Notes: a model not told the origin generated them from the sequence alone. Shown: positions 11,396 to 25,003, numbered from the stretch's first letter. The stretch: 64,000 bases of DNA from Glossina fuscipes (GCF_014805625.2 NW_023998556.1:1013602-1077601), one strand, 5' to 3'. Numbers and translations: made by a program.

Positions 11396-11940
11396 AGTTG
11401 TTTGAAAAAAGCTCAATTCTCCTCGGTTTGGAAGTATAGTTTTATTTTACCTCTTTATAAAGACGAAAACTTATTGAAAATTATGGAAGAATCGCCATAC
11501 TGAGCGCACTGCCCAAACTACTGGTCACAAAAAGGCTCACTCTTGCTTTTGGATCAATTATGTTGCATAGTCAACTGGGTTTTTGACAGATAAAATTAAC
11601 GTCCACAAATCTTTTGGAGTTTTGTAGTCCAATTTAAAAAGCATTTTCCAAGCGGAGTAGATCTCGAGTTGTTGTTCGTTAAATCACATTGCCTTGGTTT
11701 TTCGATAATTGTAATTGCCTGGCTTAACTGCACCAGATTGTGGTTGCATCCAAAAGACTGATATTCTAGCCAATCTAGAGTAATTTCCATCACTTCCTAT
11801 ATTCATCAGGGGACTTTAAACTTTCCCTCCTCTTTAACTCAATACATGGTAGTAAACATTTTCACTCTGATCTTGTGATGTGCAATCGATGGTATGTTGC
11901 TGAATTCAAAAATATTTAAGAAGTTGTCTTGCGTAGTGTA
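11396..11940 (+). pseudogene. CR1-like LINE relic O, part 2: reverse transcriptase
   Basis: Continuation of the relic split by A. Directly after the target duplication the frame reads SVWKYSFILPLYKDEN, a textbook RT segment (consensus WKxSFIxPLYKDGN). It is followed, in shifted frames, by an NYxxIAxLSALPKLL-like stretch (about 11480-11530) and, up to about 11900, by weaker resemblance to the palm. Joining 6690-6693 to 11400 gives uninterrupted codons IFSSCLKKAQFSSVWKYSFI across the junction. No intact ORF; the 3' limit is uncertain. Confidence 0.6.
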
Positions 11941-12032
11941 ATACGTTGCCCTCTTATTATGCTCAGTTGAATTCTGTTGTACATTATAAGTATATATTAC
12001 TTCTATTTTGTTCGTAAGTTATTTTGTAGGCT

Positions 12033-12440
12033 GAATATTCATGTGCATAAGGTGGGATCGGGAAATTGTAGTGTATTAGGAGCTGATAACACCGAATGAG
12101 ATTGTTGGTGAAGATCAAGTCAATACTGTAAAATTGAACGATGTATTGTTGCAAAAAAAACCAGCAATAGCGCGTTGGAGGATTTGTCAAGGATACACCG
12201 TTTTACCCAGCGTATTCATCAGAAACAGCGCCTTCTGACTACCACTTATACAGATCGATGCAGCATCCCATTGCTGGCATGTTATTGCCGAATTAATAGG
12301 GAGAAAATTTTAATCAAGTCAAATCTTTACACTCATCGCCGCAGACCTTTCACAGATCTCTCGTTCATTATATGTTGAAAAGCTGAAGTGTGTTTAATTT
12401 GAAGCAATTTTACTCAACCGCAAGCAATTCGTTTCTATTA
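12033..12440 (+). pseudogene. Mariner-like transposase relic (C-terminal half)
   Basis: Decayed frames read MCIRWDREIVVYxELITPNE, matching the mariner phrase MCxWWDxxGVVYYELxxPNE. About 130 bases later comes YSSETAPSDYHLYRSMQH, matching YSPDxAPSDYHLFRSMxH. The third catalytic Asp position of this D,D34D family appears as Glu here, and stops and frameshifts are present. The sequence differs from the mariner at 31.9-33.1 kb, so it is a second, older mariner lineage. Terminal repeats were not found. Confidence 0.55.
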
Positions 12441-15400
12441 ACAAGGTTTCTTTTGGGCTAGGTAAAGCGGACTCTAGAGTTGCTCATCCCCATACTTTTC
12501 AATCTTTTCTTGCACGGGTGTACTCATTTTGCCTGCAATCGGCGGGTTACTGATTCGTTTGAAAGTGAAGTTAATGAAAGGTAGATTAATTAAAATTGGA
12601 TGCTTCCTCCTCCTGCTTCTCTTTCTATTAGCGAGAATGAATCAAAGGTCCTTTTCTTCAACGGCGATGGTCATAACGGCGTCATTTTTAATATTAGAAT
12701 ATCTGATATGTATATTGAATTCGCTGAGTCTAGGCGATGTTTCGAAATAACACTCTATAACAAAATAACTGTAGCCTACATATGGAAGACTCTACAATCT
12801 TAGTATTTACCGACCATTTTGCAACTAACTTAAACTCGCTGTTTCAATGTCACATATATTAATTGCTATATTGAAGTGGTCACCGAAAGTCCTCATATAA
12901 TCTTCCTAAACTTAAATCAGCAATTTATAAGGACATGCGTTTTATCCTTAATATCCGTCTCAGACATCAAGTGTCCTCTTAAGTCAGAATATTCTTAAGA
13001 TTCTCATTGAGAATCTCGTTGAGATTGCTTGAAGATTAAATTTGGATAACCCGTTTATGTGTTTGAAGTTACTAAGTTTGAATCACTTCCTTTATAGGCG
13101 ATTTCAATTTAGTACACCTAGGACTCTCGAACGAGTCATCGAATGTCACAACGACGTCAGTCGTTTATTCGCTGTGCTCGTTGCTCTTTGAGCAAAAGGT
13201 ACTTACTGTGAACAATCCTTAAATACGTATTCGCAATGGTCTTTTATTCATAACAGATTTTCTTTTCTTTATAAGCGTTGTAGTAGGAGTGTATCTACTT
13301 AGGTATAATTGTGAAAGTCCTTGCACATTGAAGAATTTTTTAACTGCGCAATTGTCTAAGGATTTGGCGTTTATAAGCTTTGTAGTTATGAAATAAATAA
13401 ATAAATTGAAATTGCAATTGAAATTATATGCTTACATACATCAATTTCGTAATTTTGAGATTACTTCTGCTTTAATTTTAACTAGGTTAATTCTTTGGTC
13501 GCATTCCGTCTATGGGAGTATATATATAAATAAATAAATACTCGCTCCGAAAATGCGCTAAATTGTCCAATGCTATATATGTAGTTGCACATGTATATAC
13601 AATTCAATGTGTAACTGTGGCAATGTAGAGTGTGGTCGCGCACTTAAATGCATTAACATCACAGAGTGTTATGTCAGATTCAATTAATGCGGTCCGGCTC
13701 ATCTGCCGTTTATAACAAAGTCTGTTTATTATGATAAGTCAATGTTCTTCTTCTTACTAGATACTAGTACTCTACACTATAATTTATTAATTGGTCATTT
13801 AAAGGCTTGTCGAATTCGACTGGATCTTTATAGGATCAATTCTGTATTTGGTGATGTGGCCGTGTTCGGTTGTTCATTGCGTGTTCTTCATCTGGCATTT
13901 TTGGTATGTTAATTGACGAACTATTTAATGTGTCGTAGTCTTCATGTGGCGAGAAAACTAAAGAAGTATTTCAAACTTCCGAACTTTTTGGTGTACCGAT
14001 TGGGTTCGGGGATTGTTTTCCGATCTCTCTCAATTGATCAATATGACACTTCCAAGTGAAAACTGTTTCGTTACAACAATCCATCCCTTATCATTAGTTT
14101 TATCATAAGGTACGATTAGACCTAAACGAGATCGATTTGGCGACCAAACGAAAGCATCGAAAGCGATTTGGTAGTTGAATTTTTTTTGGATGGATTGGAC
14201 TGCACAATACTTTCACTTTTTTACATTAATGACATTTCGCGTCTTTGTATGTACATTAACTAGTCATATGTTCGGTATTGCCACATCTGAAATATTTTTT
14301 TTCTTTTGTGGAGAGGTTTTTTTTTTTGTTAGTAATATTCATTTCGTTTACCGTAGCAGAATCTTCGCGCCCCAAATGCTAGAGCCATGCTCGCCGTCTC
14401 CTTCAAAGTTAAAGTTTTTTTTCTAATAATCGGCTTTGTATCCGATTTTTAAACAGTCCGAAGACAAATTGATTACGAAAAGCTATGTTTAAATATTTAC
14501 CAAAATTAAAATTGATAGAAAAACGTCCAGCACCACTAAAAATTGTGCGCAGATTTCCCCAAAATTGTTGTTTTCTTCCATTAAAACGATAATTTTTGAA
14601 AATTGTGTTGAGGTTTTTGTCAAAATTGTCTTTTAAAACCTTCACCGTCTCTTTGCATTTGTTTCTGGCATCTTAGGTGTTGTCTTATCGCGCAGAGCAT
14701 TGTATACATTAGCCCCACAGTAGCGTAGTAGCACTTTACCTTTATTTTCCGCTTTGCTTTCATATATCCCATCTTGTAGACGTAGTAACATGTGGATCAA
14801 GATCGTCAAAATTGAGTAGCACTTAGCCCGAGATAGATGTTGTCGTCGTTGCATGTTATTCTTCCCTCAATTCTTCCTCAACTAATATGGCCGAAATCAT
14901 ATGTAATTTGTAACAAATTGCGTTTCTTATACGAATTCAATATTTTAATAGTTTTTCTCGTACCCATCACCGTAGGATGAGGGGTTTATTCATTTTGTCA
15001 AAACGTTTGCATCGCCCACAAAAAAGCATCAGAGACCCCACAAAGCATATGTATTGTTGATCACCATCAAATTTTAAATCGATTTAAGCATGTGCGTTTG
15101 TCCGTCAGTGTAATGTTTGTTGTAAACATTCTCCTGGCCGCAAAAATGAAGCTATCGACTTCATTGGAAGTTCTTGCGCGCAGATTGGTCTTGAAAATGG
15201 GCCAAATATGTTGAAGGGCATACCTACAGTACCACTTAAACTGAGGACACGTCTGTTGTTCAAAGGGACTGCAAAGTTGGCTTTTTGCTCATCACTCATA
15301 AACTGTACTCCATATTATAGAGCAAGAGAATTTGGAAAAGAAGTAAAACTTTCGTCTTTTTTTGGGGTAAACGGTGATGGGTATAAAAGAGCCGGTCTCG

Positions 15401-15905
15401 TCCAAATTTAATTTTCTTACTTGGTATTCTTATCTTCCTTATACCAGACACCACGATAGCAAACAGCCTATTATGCCGCCAGTTAAAGAGCTGAATGCAC
15501 GTGTGACAGCTGATACATCTGTGATATGTTTTTAGTGAAAATATTGTAATTACCTCCGTATATTCACAGGACTTATTAACATGCCAAACATGTCACGTAT
15601 TTGAAAACAAAAGAATCGCTTCTAGGCATTCCAGATATAAGCAGTTGTTCAGATGTGTTATTACCCATATGTATGTAACAAGGAATAATTGATAGGTCTT
15701 GATGGAAACAGAGCGGAGTTCTTGATATTACTACATATTGATGTGACGCTAACTATTATTTTTTTTTGCTTAAACGGCGAAAGTTCAGATAAAATGTTAA
15801 TACTTAGACTAATGAAATCTCTATTATATGATTATGCCCTTATAGTGGTAAATAAGATGTATAGTGATCGCAATTTAGATATTAAACTAAATGAATTAGT
15901 AAAAT
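12441..15905. other. No recognisable gene
   Basis: Only short frames without recognisable motifs. A (TAAA)n-like tract at 13389-13407 and another near 13528-13542 could be tails of old LINE insertions, but no body was recognised upstream of either. Confidence 0.5.
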
Positions 15906-15909
15906 AAAG

Positions 15910-16270
15910 TGTAAGGTTTGTACGCCTTTCTATTTATTCCGTACATCAATGACCGCCATTCGGTGATTAAGTTCAGCTCTATTTTAATGTAGGCCGACCA
16001 TGTTAAACTCTTTTCTTCCTCTACCTTGGAATTCCAACCTTATTTCCTTTAATTTGATTTAGACAATTTGCTTACATAGTACTTATTAGACATAATAAAA
16101 TTAAATCTAAACAAATGCAAGATGTTTCCATTTTCATGGAGCAATTCGTTTAATACTGATTATTTCATCGATTCACAAGAATTGGTTAATGTAGATTCCT
16201 CCATTACTGTAGGAGTTCTACTCGGGCAAAAACTACGTTTGAATTGAGGTCTCCAGGTCTGAGGACACCC
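15910..16270 (+). pseudogene. CR1-like RT fragment F
   Basis: In broken frames the translation gives LYINDRHSVIKFSSILM, then ADHVKLFSSS where YADD should be, then LNLNKCKMFPFSWSNSF and YFIDSQELVNVDSSI. This follows the palm and thumb region of elements A and C closely (LYINDLPSVIKFSEILMYADDVKLLSSF…). It is a short dead fragment whose catalytic motif has decayed from YADD to ADH. Its limits are approximate. Confidence 0.65.
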
Positions 16271-16349
16271 TAATATTTTGAACACAACGAGTAAAGTGCT
16301 GTGAACCTAGAAAAGAACCGCTTAAAATTACTGTCGGAGCTTTAATCCC

Positions 16350-19300
16350 ATTGTTCTCGATCTTTGTTTTCAGCTCACATAGAAATTCAAGTAGTTCTTT
16401 AATTTATTCAATGAATTATATGTAAAGTGCAAATATGCCGTTCTTGTTGAAACTCATTTATATGTTGTCTTCGAGAAACATTGTTGTAAAAAGTTTTTTA
16501 AAGAGAATAAAAAAATCAAAAGTTACAAACAGGACTTCGTAAGGCTTTATATTGTATTTCTTATCATATCTGCACCTTATAAGCAATAAAACAATAACAA
16601 AAATCAACAAGGAAATAAATTAAGAACAAACACCAAGTAGGTATAGAAAAACGAACTGGTAATAAGCCCAGGTCGTAAGCCGAGATGCATAATAATTAGA
16701 TCCCGGAAACTACGCAAACAGTGCACGCAACTGTGCCCACTAGGCTGCAAAACAACCTACTCTCTCAGAACAGCGGCATTGAGCTTAAAACTTCAAACAA
16801 TGCACAGCTTTGTAACCAGTCAAATCGTAACTTGATTTGGAATTGAAATGTTTGTGCCGTTAACAAAGCGTTTCGAAGGCCACGTGATGCGCGGCTAAAT
16901 GTTAACCGGTTGTGTGAAGCCTGGAGTTGGCATTTCTGAAAAGTTCATAAAACCACAGGAACTGAAGCTAAGAGTAGGTCAAGTGGTTCAAAGTCATCCT
17001 GCGAAAAGCAGTACTATATCGAACATTAGTACCACCCTTTACGGGGAGAACGTTTGCAACAATTATACTTTCTCTTCACGGACATAGGATGTCACTAATC
17101 AGAGCGCGCGAAATTTGGGTGACGAAAATCTTGCAAGCGAAATATGTTTAATGCCTTTATAAAACGACGTAGTAAAACATGTTTTGTTTTTTCTACAGAC
17201 TCGTTTGCTGAAGCAGACAATCGATCTTGAATTGGGGCAGAAACGAAAGGTGTGCAGATTACAAGCACAACATTTTCTTGACATAATTATTAAAAATGTC
17301 TCTTTGCTTCCATTTAAAACATCATTACATTATGGCGACTTTTCGAAATTGCAGAGAAACCTAATGAAATTCAAACGCTTATGAATAGGCAGGTTTTTTA
17401 TTTTTTCAAATTTAAAAATTTCCTTGATTGGGACCAAACAGAAAGCAAAGAATCACATACCATCTATATACACCTGTTTCAAAAAAATATTGGTGATTTC
17501 GAGGTTAGTTGATTTGCCAATTTTTTTTCAACCCTTTTGAACGAAATGGCATAATTATTTTCGGCTCTTACAATAAATATAAATATTGTGCTCAAAGTTT
17601 TAGGGACACTAGTAACGATTTTCAGCATCCCAAATCGACTGGAGATAATTTGATTTCGGCAGCGAAGTTAGCTTTCCCATGCCATTCGTAACACAAAAAT
17701 AAATTACTTTTCCTATAGTGGTGAAACTGTCTCCAGGTTTCAGGTAATTTCTGAGAGAATTAATTTCTTGCAGAAAGCGAAGAGTGCCCAATCCTTCTTT
17801 ATCAACCGTTTCTTTACCATCTGTGTCCTTACAGTCTACGTCCCTGCGGGCTGCCTTTCCAAAACACTAAACTGTTCGAACGGTAAATTCAGGATTCCCT
17901 TCCAAAATAACAGTGGTCTGTAAACTAAACCATGTTCAAACAATGTGCCTTTGCTGTATCGAAATAGCGCAACATGCAAAACAAATTAAGTAAACATTTC
18001 CGGGCTTTATCGATGTTCGCCTCCTTTGAGAAGCAAAGTCATGAGCACGGATTCTTTTTACCAAATTTCTTGCTCCTGACTGTCAAGTATACAGGCGTTA
18101 TATACTTTACAAAAAATGAGATGCTGTATTCATTGCAGGGCACACTGTAATACCATCATATGTAGCTTTTGTATCTACCAGTTTTTGAATATATCGGTAT
18201 AAAAATGAAGATTAACTAGAAATCTTTATATGCTGCTTCTGCACATATTCGTTCTTTAGCTAACACTAAGTCTCGTATGAATCTCGCCATATACAAAGGG
18301 TTTCTAATAGCTTATTCACAGATAACTTTTTGTGATTAAGAGGTTTTAACTTACTCGATATTATTAGAATAGTGACTGAAGATGAGGCTTGCCTCTTTTT
18401 ATCTCTAATCATGCGGCTTGTGAGGAGTTTCTTCATGTAGCTATATCCAAAATTCAAATTTTGGAACTCAGATTGCACAACACGCACTTTATCATTTTGC
18501 AAACAAATCACTTTGCATAGCTTGAACATCCGTTTCACCCATTTCTACCAATACCGGTGAGCTTCATGTTGCGAAGATAGTAGAGGTCAGCACTTTAACT
18601 GTTTGCATGTAAAAGAATAAACCGTAACGTACCCAACGACACATACTGTGACAAAAAAAAGAGCATTTTCATAAATCCCTGGTAATTCAATAAACATTGA
18701 AAAATTAATCGTAACAAAAAACTACACTATTCAAGGTCTAAAATTTCAGGCGGGAACTGCACTGCCTGAGATGCAAATGCTATTGCTAATATCTACAAAG
18801 TATTAAGGACAAATTTCTAAGATATAGTAACAAATTTACAAATTTGTTGGTGCAAAAAGGAAGATTAGTGAGTTTGAATGTGCTATGAGAATAATAATAA
18901 TGAATCTTGTAATTTCTTACCCGTTGGTAATATTTTTGAAAAGGAACACATTAATAGGTGATTATTGTAACGGAATACAACAGTTTCGCATATTCTCTTG
19001 CAGTGCTATGTGTGAAGGAAAGATCATGATTTATTACACTCTTATTCCTAGGTTTTAAATTACTCTTATTTCCTAAACCTTACTTGTGCATCCTCTCTTA
19101 GTTTAATATCTATCTTGATACGAATCCTACAATGATATACAATAAATGTCTCAAGAAATCTCAGTTATAACTTAATTGATAAAATGATGTTTAATGTCCT
19201 GCCGATGTCTATAAACTGATTTCTTCTATTAACATGATTCTATCTAGGTCCCACGTCCATTAATTTTCTTTAGCTAACCTATCTTATATACGTGGGTTTT

Positions 19301-19435
19301 AATGACCTTAAACAGATCGAAGTTAATTACATGAGCAGTTCCGATCAATCTCTCCTTCTTCACAGTTTACATCCAATTAGTTTTTCTAACATATTTATTG
19401 AATGATTCCGTTCATATTTGATATGTCGAACATAT
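16350..19435. other. No recognisable gene
   Basis: No motif-bearing frame was found. The part around 16700-17100 is less AT-rich and contains a CACGTG site, but the short frames there match nothing I recognise. Confidence 0.5.
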
Positions 19436-19439
19436 TGTG

Positions 19440-20152
19440 TGCTATTTAATTTAAAACTCTCGAATAGCATCAAGGTGTCATCGGGTGTTCCCCAGGCTAG
19501 TCACCTCGGTCTTATCCCTTCGAATTTATTTATAAACGGTTAGCCGACGTGTACGCTTGCAAATTCTAATGTTTTGTGGACGATGTAAAAACTTTCCGAC
19601 TTTTTCAATTTCTCCAATCGTAACTGCTTGAACTGTTGGTATATTACTAATGGAACGGCGCTTATTTAAATTGGCGGTAGCCAATTTATATTTGCTTGGG
19701 ATAGATTTTTGTCACCATAGTAGATTATTGATAAGCTGAGAATGAGATTTCACTTCCGTATGAAGAACGAAAATTCGCCTTTGAGATTTACGAAGCGTTG
19801 GAATTGAATGATCAGTATGTTTGCAAGCGACTATTTACCTTACATGTCAGACTGGCATTGCAATATTCAGTTGTTGCCTGGTTCACAATTTACTTGTCGT
19901 ATATTGATTTATTAGAACCGGAACATCGGATAATTCTGCCCTGTTATGAACAGAGGATTGAACTTATACAATTACCATCCTTACCAATAACGCGCAACGT
20001 CTTACCGGTTAACTTTCCTCGCAAGTTGACAAAAGTCTATGTAAATTTTTTACTTTTCCTTACTTAAATTGCTTCCCATGTTCCTAAGACACGCGTTAAA
20101 AACCATGCTCCCATTAAACTATCCGAACACCGCATAAAATAAATAAAATAAC
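19440..20152 (+). pseudogene. CR1-like LINE 3' fragment G with TAAA-type tail
   Basis: Broken frames read SSGVPQASHLGLIPSNLFING (RT motif GVPQGSHLGPxLFNLFIND). Further on an open stretch at 19798-20067 includes LALQYSVVAWFTIYLSYIDLLE and YEQRIELIQLPSL, the C-terminal thumb region (compare LEYASVEW… and PYENRLLLLSLPSL in A). An ATAAA-rich tail at about 20135-20152 marks the 3' end. The 5' limit is uncertain. Confidence 0.6.
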
Positions 20153-23100
20153 GAGTTACACCAACTATTTAATCGTAACTTACTTTCTTAAAATTTACTT
20201 TTGTTTAAAATCGCTAAAAGAAAGAAAATGAAATAAAATCGGCAACGTTCTCACAAGGTTACAATTGTTTACATTTTCTTTTTTTTTTTACTTTCTTAAG
20301 ATTTTACGTTTGTGTATCGTAACGCAAACAAGGCGGAATGTTTAAACTATTTTGTATATTCCTCAAATATATCTTATATTATCTGCCTGAAAATGGGTTA
20401 ATTCTAAAATAAATGCGATAAAGACCGCGAATCCTTTTTTTTAAATAATACCGGCGATATGGGGATCATACAAAAGAACTTGGACAGTAGAATGCGAAAC
20501 ACATAGTAGAGGATATGCGAGATTCAGCCTCCGCCGAATATAACTTTCTCACTTGTTTATGTTTCTTATTAGTTTAACTCAATTTTAACCAAAAAGCTAT
20601 TGAGCAGGAATCTCTAGCCGTTACATGAAATTATATAACAGCAAGATATGGCAAAAAGTCTCTATAATATCATTCTCAGATTATTCTACTCTGTACATGC
20701 ATCATGTTTGCTGGCGCAACCGATAGATGTTCACTTGCGCTTTGCTCCTGGGTTTTGTGTAACTTCTCAAATTGACATTGTTGACATATATTTGTCCAAG
20801 AAGCAGCACTCAAGAAAATCCAGCAAACGGACAAAAATAAAATTTACAAAAATCTGTCTGGTCAAGCGAACGGTGTTAAAACACAATTTAAAAAGCTGCC
20901 ATGTACCCTCTGGCATTTAAAAGATCTAAACGCATGCGAAAATTTATAAAATCAGTGCCTTACAGACTCAATGCGGCTAATATTACCATTGGTAGCTCCA
21001 ATGCTTGCACTCGCAACGTTTCTCAAAATTATTTCCGAGAAAATACCTTGGATTCTCTGACGTTTGACGCTTGCCACCTAATTTGCTAACTGTATGGTGG
21101 AGCAGAAAAACAAAATGTACCCTTAGTTATTTTATTTCATTGATTGTCTAGATCATGTTTCCTTATTTATTGTCAACTCATTTCCAGAAAAAATCTATCG
21201 ATGACAAGCTGAATCTGAAACACAAGGTAATGCCTATGAAACGTCATTTACACCTGTTCGCGCAGAAGCTACTAAGAAGTCTGGCGCAAGAGGTTGTTAA
21301 CAAAGAAAACCTATCCAATTTAAAGACAAAGTCATTAAAGAGCTGCTCAGCGATCTCAAGCGCGCTGATATTGCAATAGTTCATTCAGATGTATGCTTCA
21401 AAAATTGCAGCATTTGTAAAGAAAACTTTAGATTGCTCAACAGAAGAAAAGACAATTCTAAAAATACTTGAAAAAGTAAACACAGGAGTGTTTTGTGCAA
21501 AAAGTAATACTGAAACGTTGTTGTGAAATAGATAAAAAAGAGGGTTATCTTTTATTTCAATTATTTAAAAGCGGGAAAGTTTCTCTAACCGATTATCAGC
21601 CAATCTTAGTAGTTTCATCTAATTCGAAAATTGTTTTACTTTTGGCGAAGCTTGTCGTGGCAGACTAAAGACATCAAGAGTTGCAATAATGGAAAGAGTT
21701 TCGAATCTTTTAATTAAAATGTTTTCGGAGCCAAAGTCATTAAACACATCTTTTAAACCACCATGGATTGCGCCCGTCAACGTCATTCGAAACTGCATAC
21801 TTATGCAAATCTTAGATGAAGCGTTTTAATAGACTCTGATGGAAATTAACTTCCCTCCTAGCTTTCACTTTCGAAGCAAAGGCAAATAGCAAAAATTGAC
21901 ATCGTATAAGTGATAAATTAAGTTGAAAATGAATAAAAACGTAGTCGGGCGAAGTCGTACGTTAGGTACAATCTACCCTCATACAACACTTCTTCTATGT
22001 TCGTGACTACAATCGAGAAATTATACCTTGCTCCTTTACAGAGTAACAGGCCGTAAATATGAAACGATGCAAGTTTAATTTACTTGCCAAAAATCTGATT
22101 GTTCTTAACTTATTTTTGTCATAAATAACTAAGAGTTAGACTTTGTTGCAATACTTTTCATGAGCCACCGTATACAAAGTAGAGTCCAAATATAGACCTA
22201 CGCGGACAACATTACAGCTTTTTGCTATTAAAGTCTTAATTTTCGTATAATAAAAGGGAAGGATAAAAATATTCGCCCGCCTGTTTTAAATTTTTCATAT
22301 CAATTTAGTCGAAATTTTAATACTCCGTGAGTTTTGCCAAGAGATTTAGAAAATTCAAATCCTTTTTCTAATCAGAATATTTAACAATCAGGCTGGTCGA
22401 TGTATGCGTACATCCGTACAAACTTAATCAGAAGTGGTATTTGGTATTAAATTTGGCCTTTGATAAAACTATTCTAATTCATTTGCTAGCGTAGCATGCG
22501 TAAGTAAGCTTTAAAGTTTGCAATTGCATAATGCTTGCAAAAAATTTTTATTTATTATTAATAACTTTTTCTTTCTAATTGGCTGGGTGGTAAAGGTAAC
22601 TAATGTGTTCCGCCATAATTGCAGCGAAAAGTTTTTATTACCTATAGCTGTATATGGCGAATAAGGAATCGGTTCATCGCATTTTCATCTTGTGCGTTGC
22701 GGCAATTTAATTTATGCCTCCATCTACGCGTATATGAGTCTATTTGTAACAAAATACTGTTCGCGATACTATTACAAAACTCAAAACTATTTCAAAATGC
22801 ATTATTCTGAGGATTTTGCAAATTTTATGTAATCACAAATGGAGCACAAATACTTTAGATTTTGTTACATTTAATCTTTAATTTATTTTAATTTAGATAA
22901 AAGCATCTTTCTGAGCAGTGCAAACGTTCCGACAAAATGAATAAAATCCTTGTTATGGGTTTAATAAAGAGAACTCGAAGAAATAAAAGTTGAACGTTTT
23001 CAAGATGATTGAAGAGATATATTTTAATATTCGGTGGTTGCACTACCGCTTTCGGTATAGAGTGCATTCATATATTAGTACACAATTACAATGCTATCCT

Positions 23101-23540
23101 TTCATCTTTTCCTTTACCTTTGCAATGACATTCGACTGTTTTTGAATCGTAAACAGCTTTTTATTCGTTTCATCCGCGATATTGTGTGAATAAAAGAAGA
23201 AATCTTTATCTTTTTATGACTAAACAAAAAAAAAAGAAAAATAGCTTTCTATATAAAATTGGGAGCGCTTGGTTGATTTTTTCCAAACTTGTAGACATTA
23301 CGTGGAAAATTTTTTCGTATGTCTATTGTAGCTTACGAGCAGTAAATGCAGAAGGCATTCTACAACTACTCTTTTAAGCTTTCTTCTGGGTATTTCAAAC
23401 GCTTTGCCTAATCAATGCACGAAAATGTGTGTTCTTTCGATGGTGCATATAATAAATGCAAAGAAGAAGAGGCAAATTAAAAAACCTAATAAAGAAAATA
23501 TATATAACAGTGTAATATAAATATAAAATTATAGTTCACT
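20153..23540. other. No recognisable gene
   Basis: Several 60-90-codon frames lie at 20648-21379, none with a motif I recognise. They may belong to a decayed element or be chance frames. Nothing else can be supported. Confidence 0.45.
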
Positions 23541-23779
23541 GTGCCGCACCAGTTGCTGCAATACAAAATAATTTCGAGGAATTTTCTCGCAGAAAACTTT
23601 AGTTTGCTATTATTTTTTTTATTTGGTATTATTATTTGTGAGGTTCGTATATTCTTCAGCTCAGAGTTGGAAATTTATTCACCTCTGTGTATGTTACCTC
23701 AAAGGGTTGAGGTCAGTGGTTTTGTAATTTTTCCCTTGTTTCTTCTCTGATTTATATGTTCTATTATTGGTCTTGCAGA

Positions 23780-24139
23780 AATTTGCGTGTCAAGTTCGCT
23801 GTACAGAGAAGCACCGCTTTCTGTGCCGTCTCTAGTTCATTATATATATCTAAGCACTTTAGTCTTTTTGTTGCAATTTTTGGCATTAGTCGCATGCATG
23901 ACATCACAATCGCAGTTATAGTAACTTTTGCTCCATTGTATGCAACTTTCATCTCTTATGCCAGCTTTGTATATTTGACAATCTTATTGCAATACGCTGT
24001 TTGTGTGGTTTGTGTTGAGGAGATTAAGGATTATGTTTTGGAAAAGTGCCAACGTATCTCTTCAAGTTTTTTCGTTCTTAAACTCACATTTGTAGCCGCC
24101 CATGAGATCTGTTCCTTCATAATTAGCGTTCCGAATTAA
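23780..24139 (+). CDS. Hydrophobic reading frame, possible chemoreceptor-like exon
   Basis: Open for about 120 codons with three or more hydrophobic segments, around SLFVAIFG, ITIAVIVTFAPLYATFISYA and SFVYLTILLQYAVCVVCV. These are followed by a charged stretch EEIKDYVLEKCQRI. Alternation of membrane spans with a short charged loop, and the phrase LLQYAVxVVxVEE, loosely recall insect gustatory receptors; this is inference only. The frame opens after TTGGTCTTGCAG, which would serve as a splice acceptor, and ends at TAA 24137-24139. No partner exon was found. It could equally be a pseudogene or a chance AT-rich hydrophobic frame. Confidence 0.3.
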   Translation, partial: NLRVKFAVQRSTAFCAVSSSLYISKHFSLFVAIFGISRMHDITIAVIVTFAPLYATFISYASFVYLTILLQYAVCVVCVEEIKDYVLEKCQRISSSFFVLKLTFVAAHEICSFIISVPN

Positions 24140-24267
24140 TTCGAGATTCTAAAGAGTTTTTGGGTAGGGATGGTACCAGAGCGGGGAGGCCTACGCAATG
24201 CTCGTCTACGGACACTGCCTTAAAAAAAATCTGGAAATTGGAAGAACTAGAAACGCAGCCTCCCTTC

Positions 24268-25003
24268 ATTAAAATTTTTTATCAAAATATGAGTGGGTTG
24301 AATACAAAGCTTCGCTACCTATGTATTCATTATTATTATTATTGAAATTGTCTAACGTTAATTCTTCTGAAGCTGTTTGTGGTATAAAGTGTTTAGGTAT
24401 AATATATTAGTGTAGTCAGAGTGCAGGAGGGGGAGAGTCCTAATCGTTGTCAAAACTTGAATTCGCGCTACGTTAGTAATCTTTGTCGATTCAATTAACC
24501 CGGTATTTATCTGCATATATATACACACGCTCCTCGCGTATCTACGGAAGTTTACAGATTCTCTTGAACCCGTGGATTCTCTAACTAGTTCAGGGGATTT
24601 CAATCTTTCCCGTATATCATGGAATTGATGGCATTATCGGACTAAATCTCACTCTCAACATAGCACTATTCAGGATGCATACAATAAACTTCTTTATTTA
24701 GTTTTTACCATTAATTTTTCCCTTAATTTTTCCATTGATCTAGGTATAATTCGCCGTTACCTTCCATGCCTCTCTGAAGATAGATTTCACCCAACAATTT
24801 GTGCCACACTGAATGCCCTTTACTCTTCTGACAACGCGTTCACGCGTTAGGGCTAGAGTTTCATCGTAGATTATACCCAACTTAAAATTATTTATGCAGT
24901 ACAAATATTTATGCATCTTTTTAAGTTCGATTGTAATACTTTGTTTGGTAGAGAGAAGATTCCGGGAAAAACGAATAAGTTTTCATGACTTTCTAGCGTG
25001 AGA
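24268..25003 (+). pseudogene. LINE endonuclease relic P
   Basis: Translation starts FIKIFYQNMSGLNTKLRYL, the N-terminus of a LINE endonuclease. It is broken by an (ATT)n tract at 24330-24343 and continues with matches to the same domain, e.g. a segment like VFICIYIPP, GDFN-type remnants near 24595-24625, and EDRFHPTICATLNALYSSDN at about 24776-24835 (compare EDPYHPALGVSFHY in A). Frames are broken throughout. The minus-strand element B lies immediately downstream. Confidence 0.55.
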
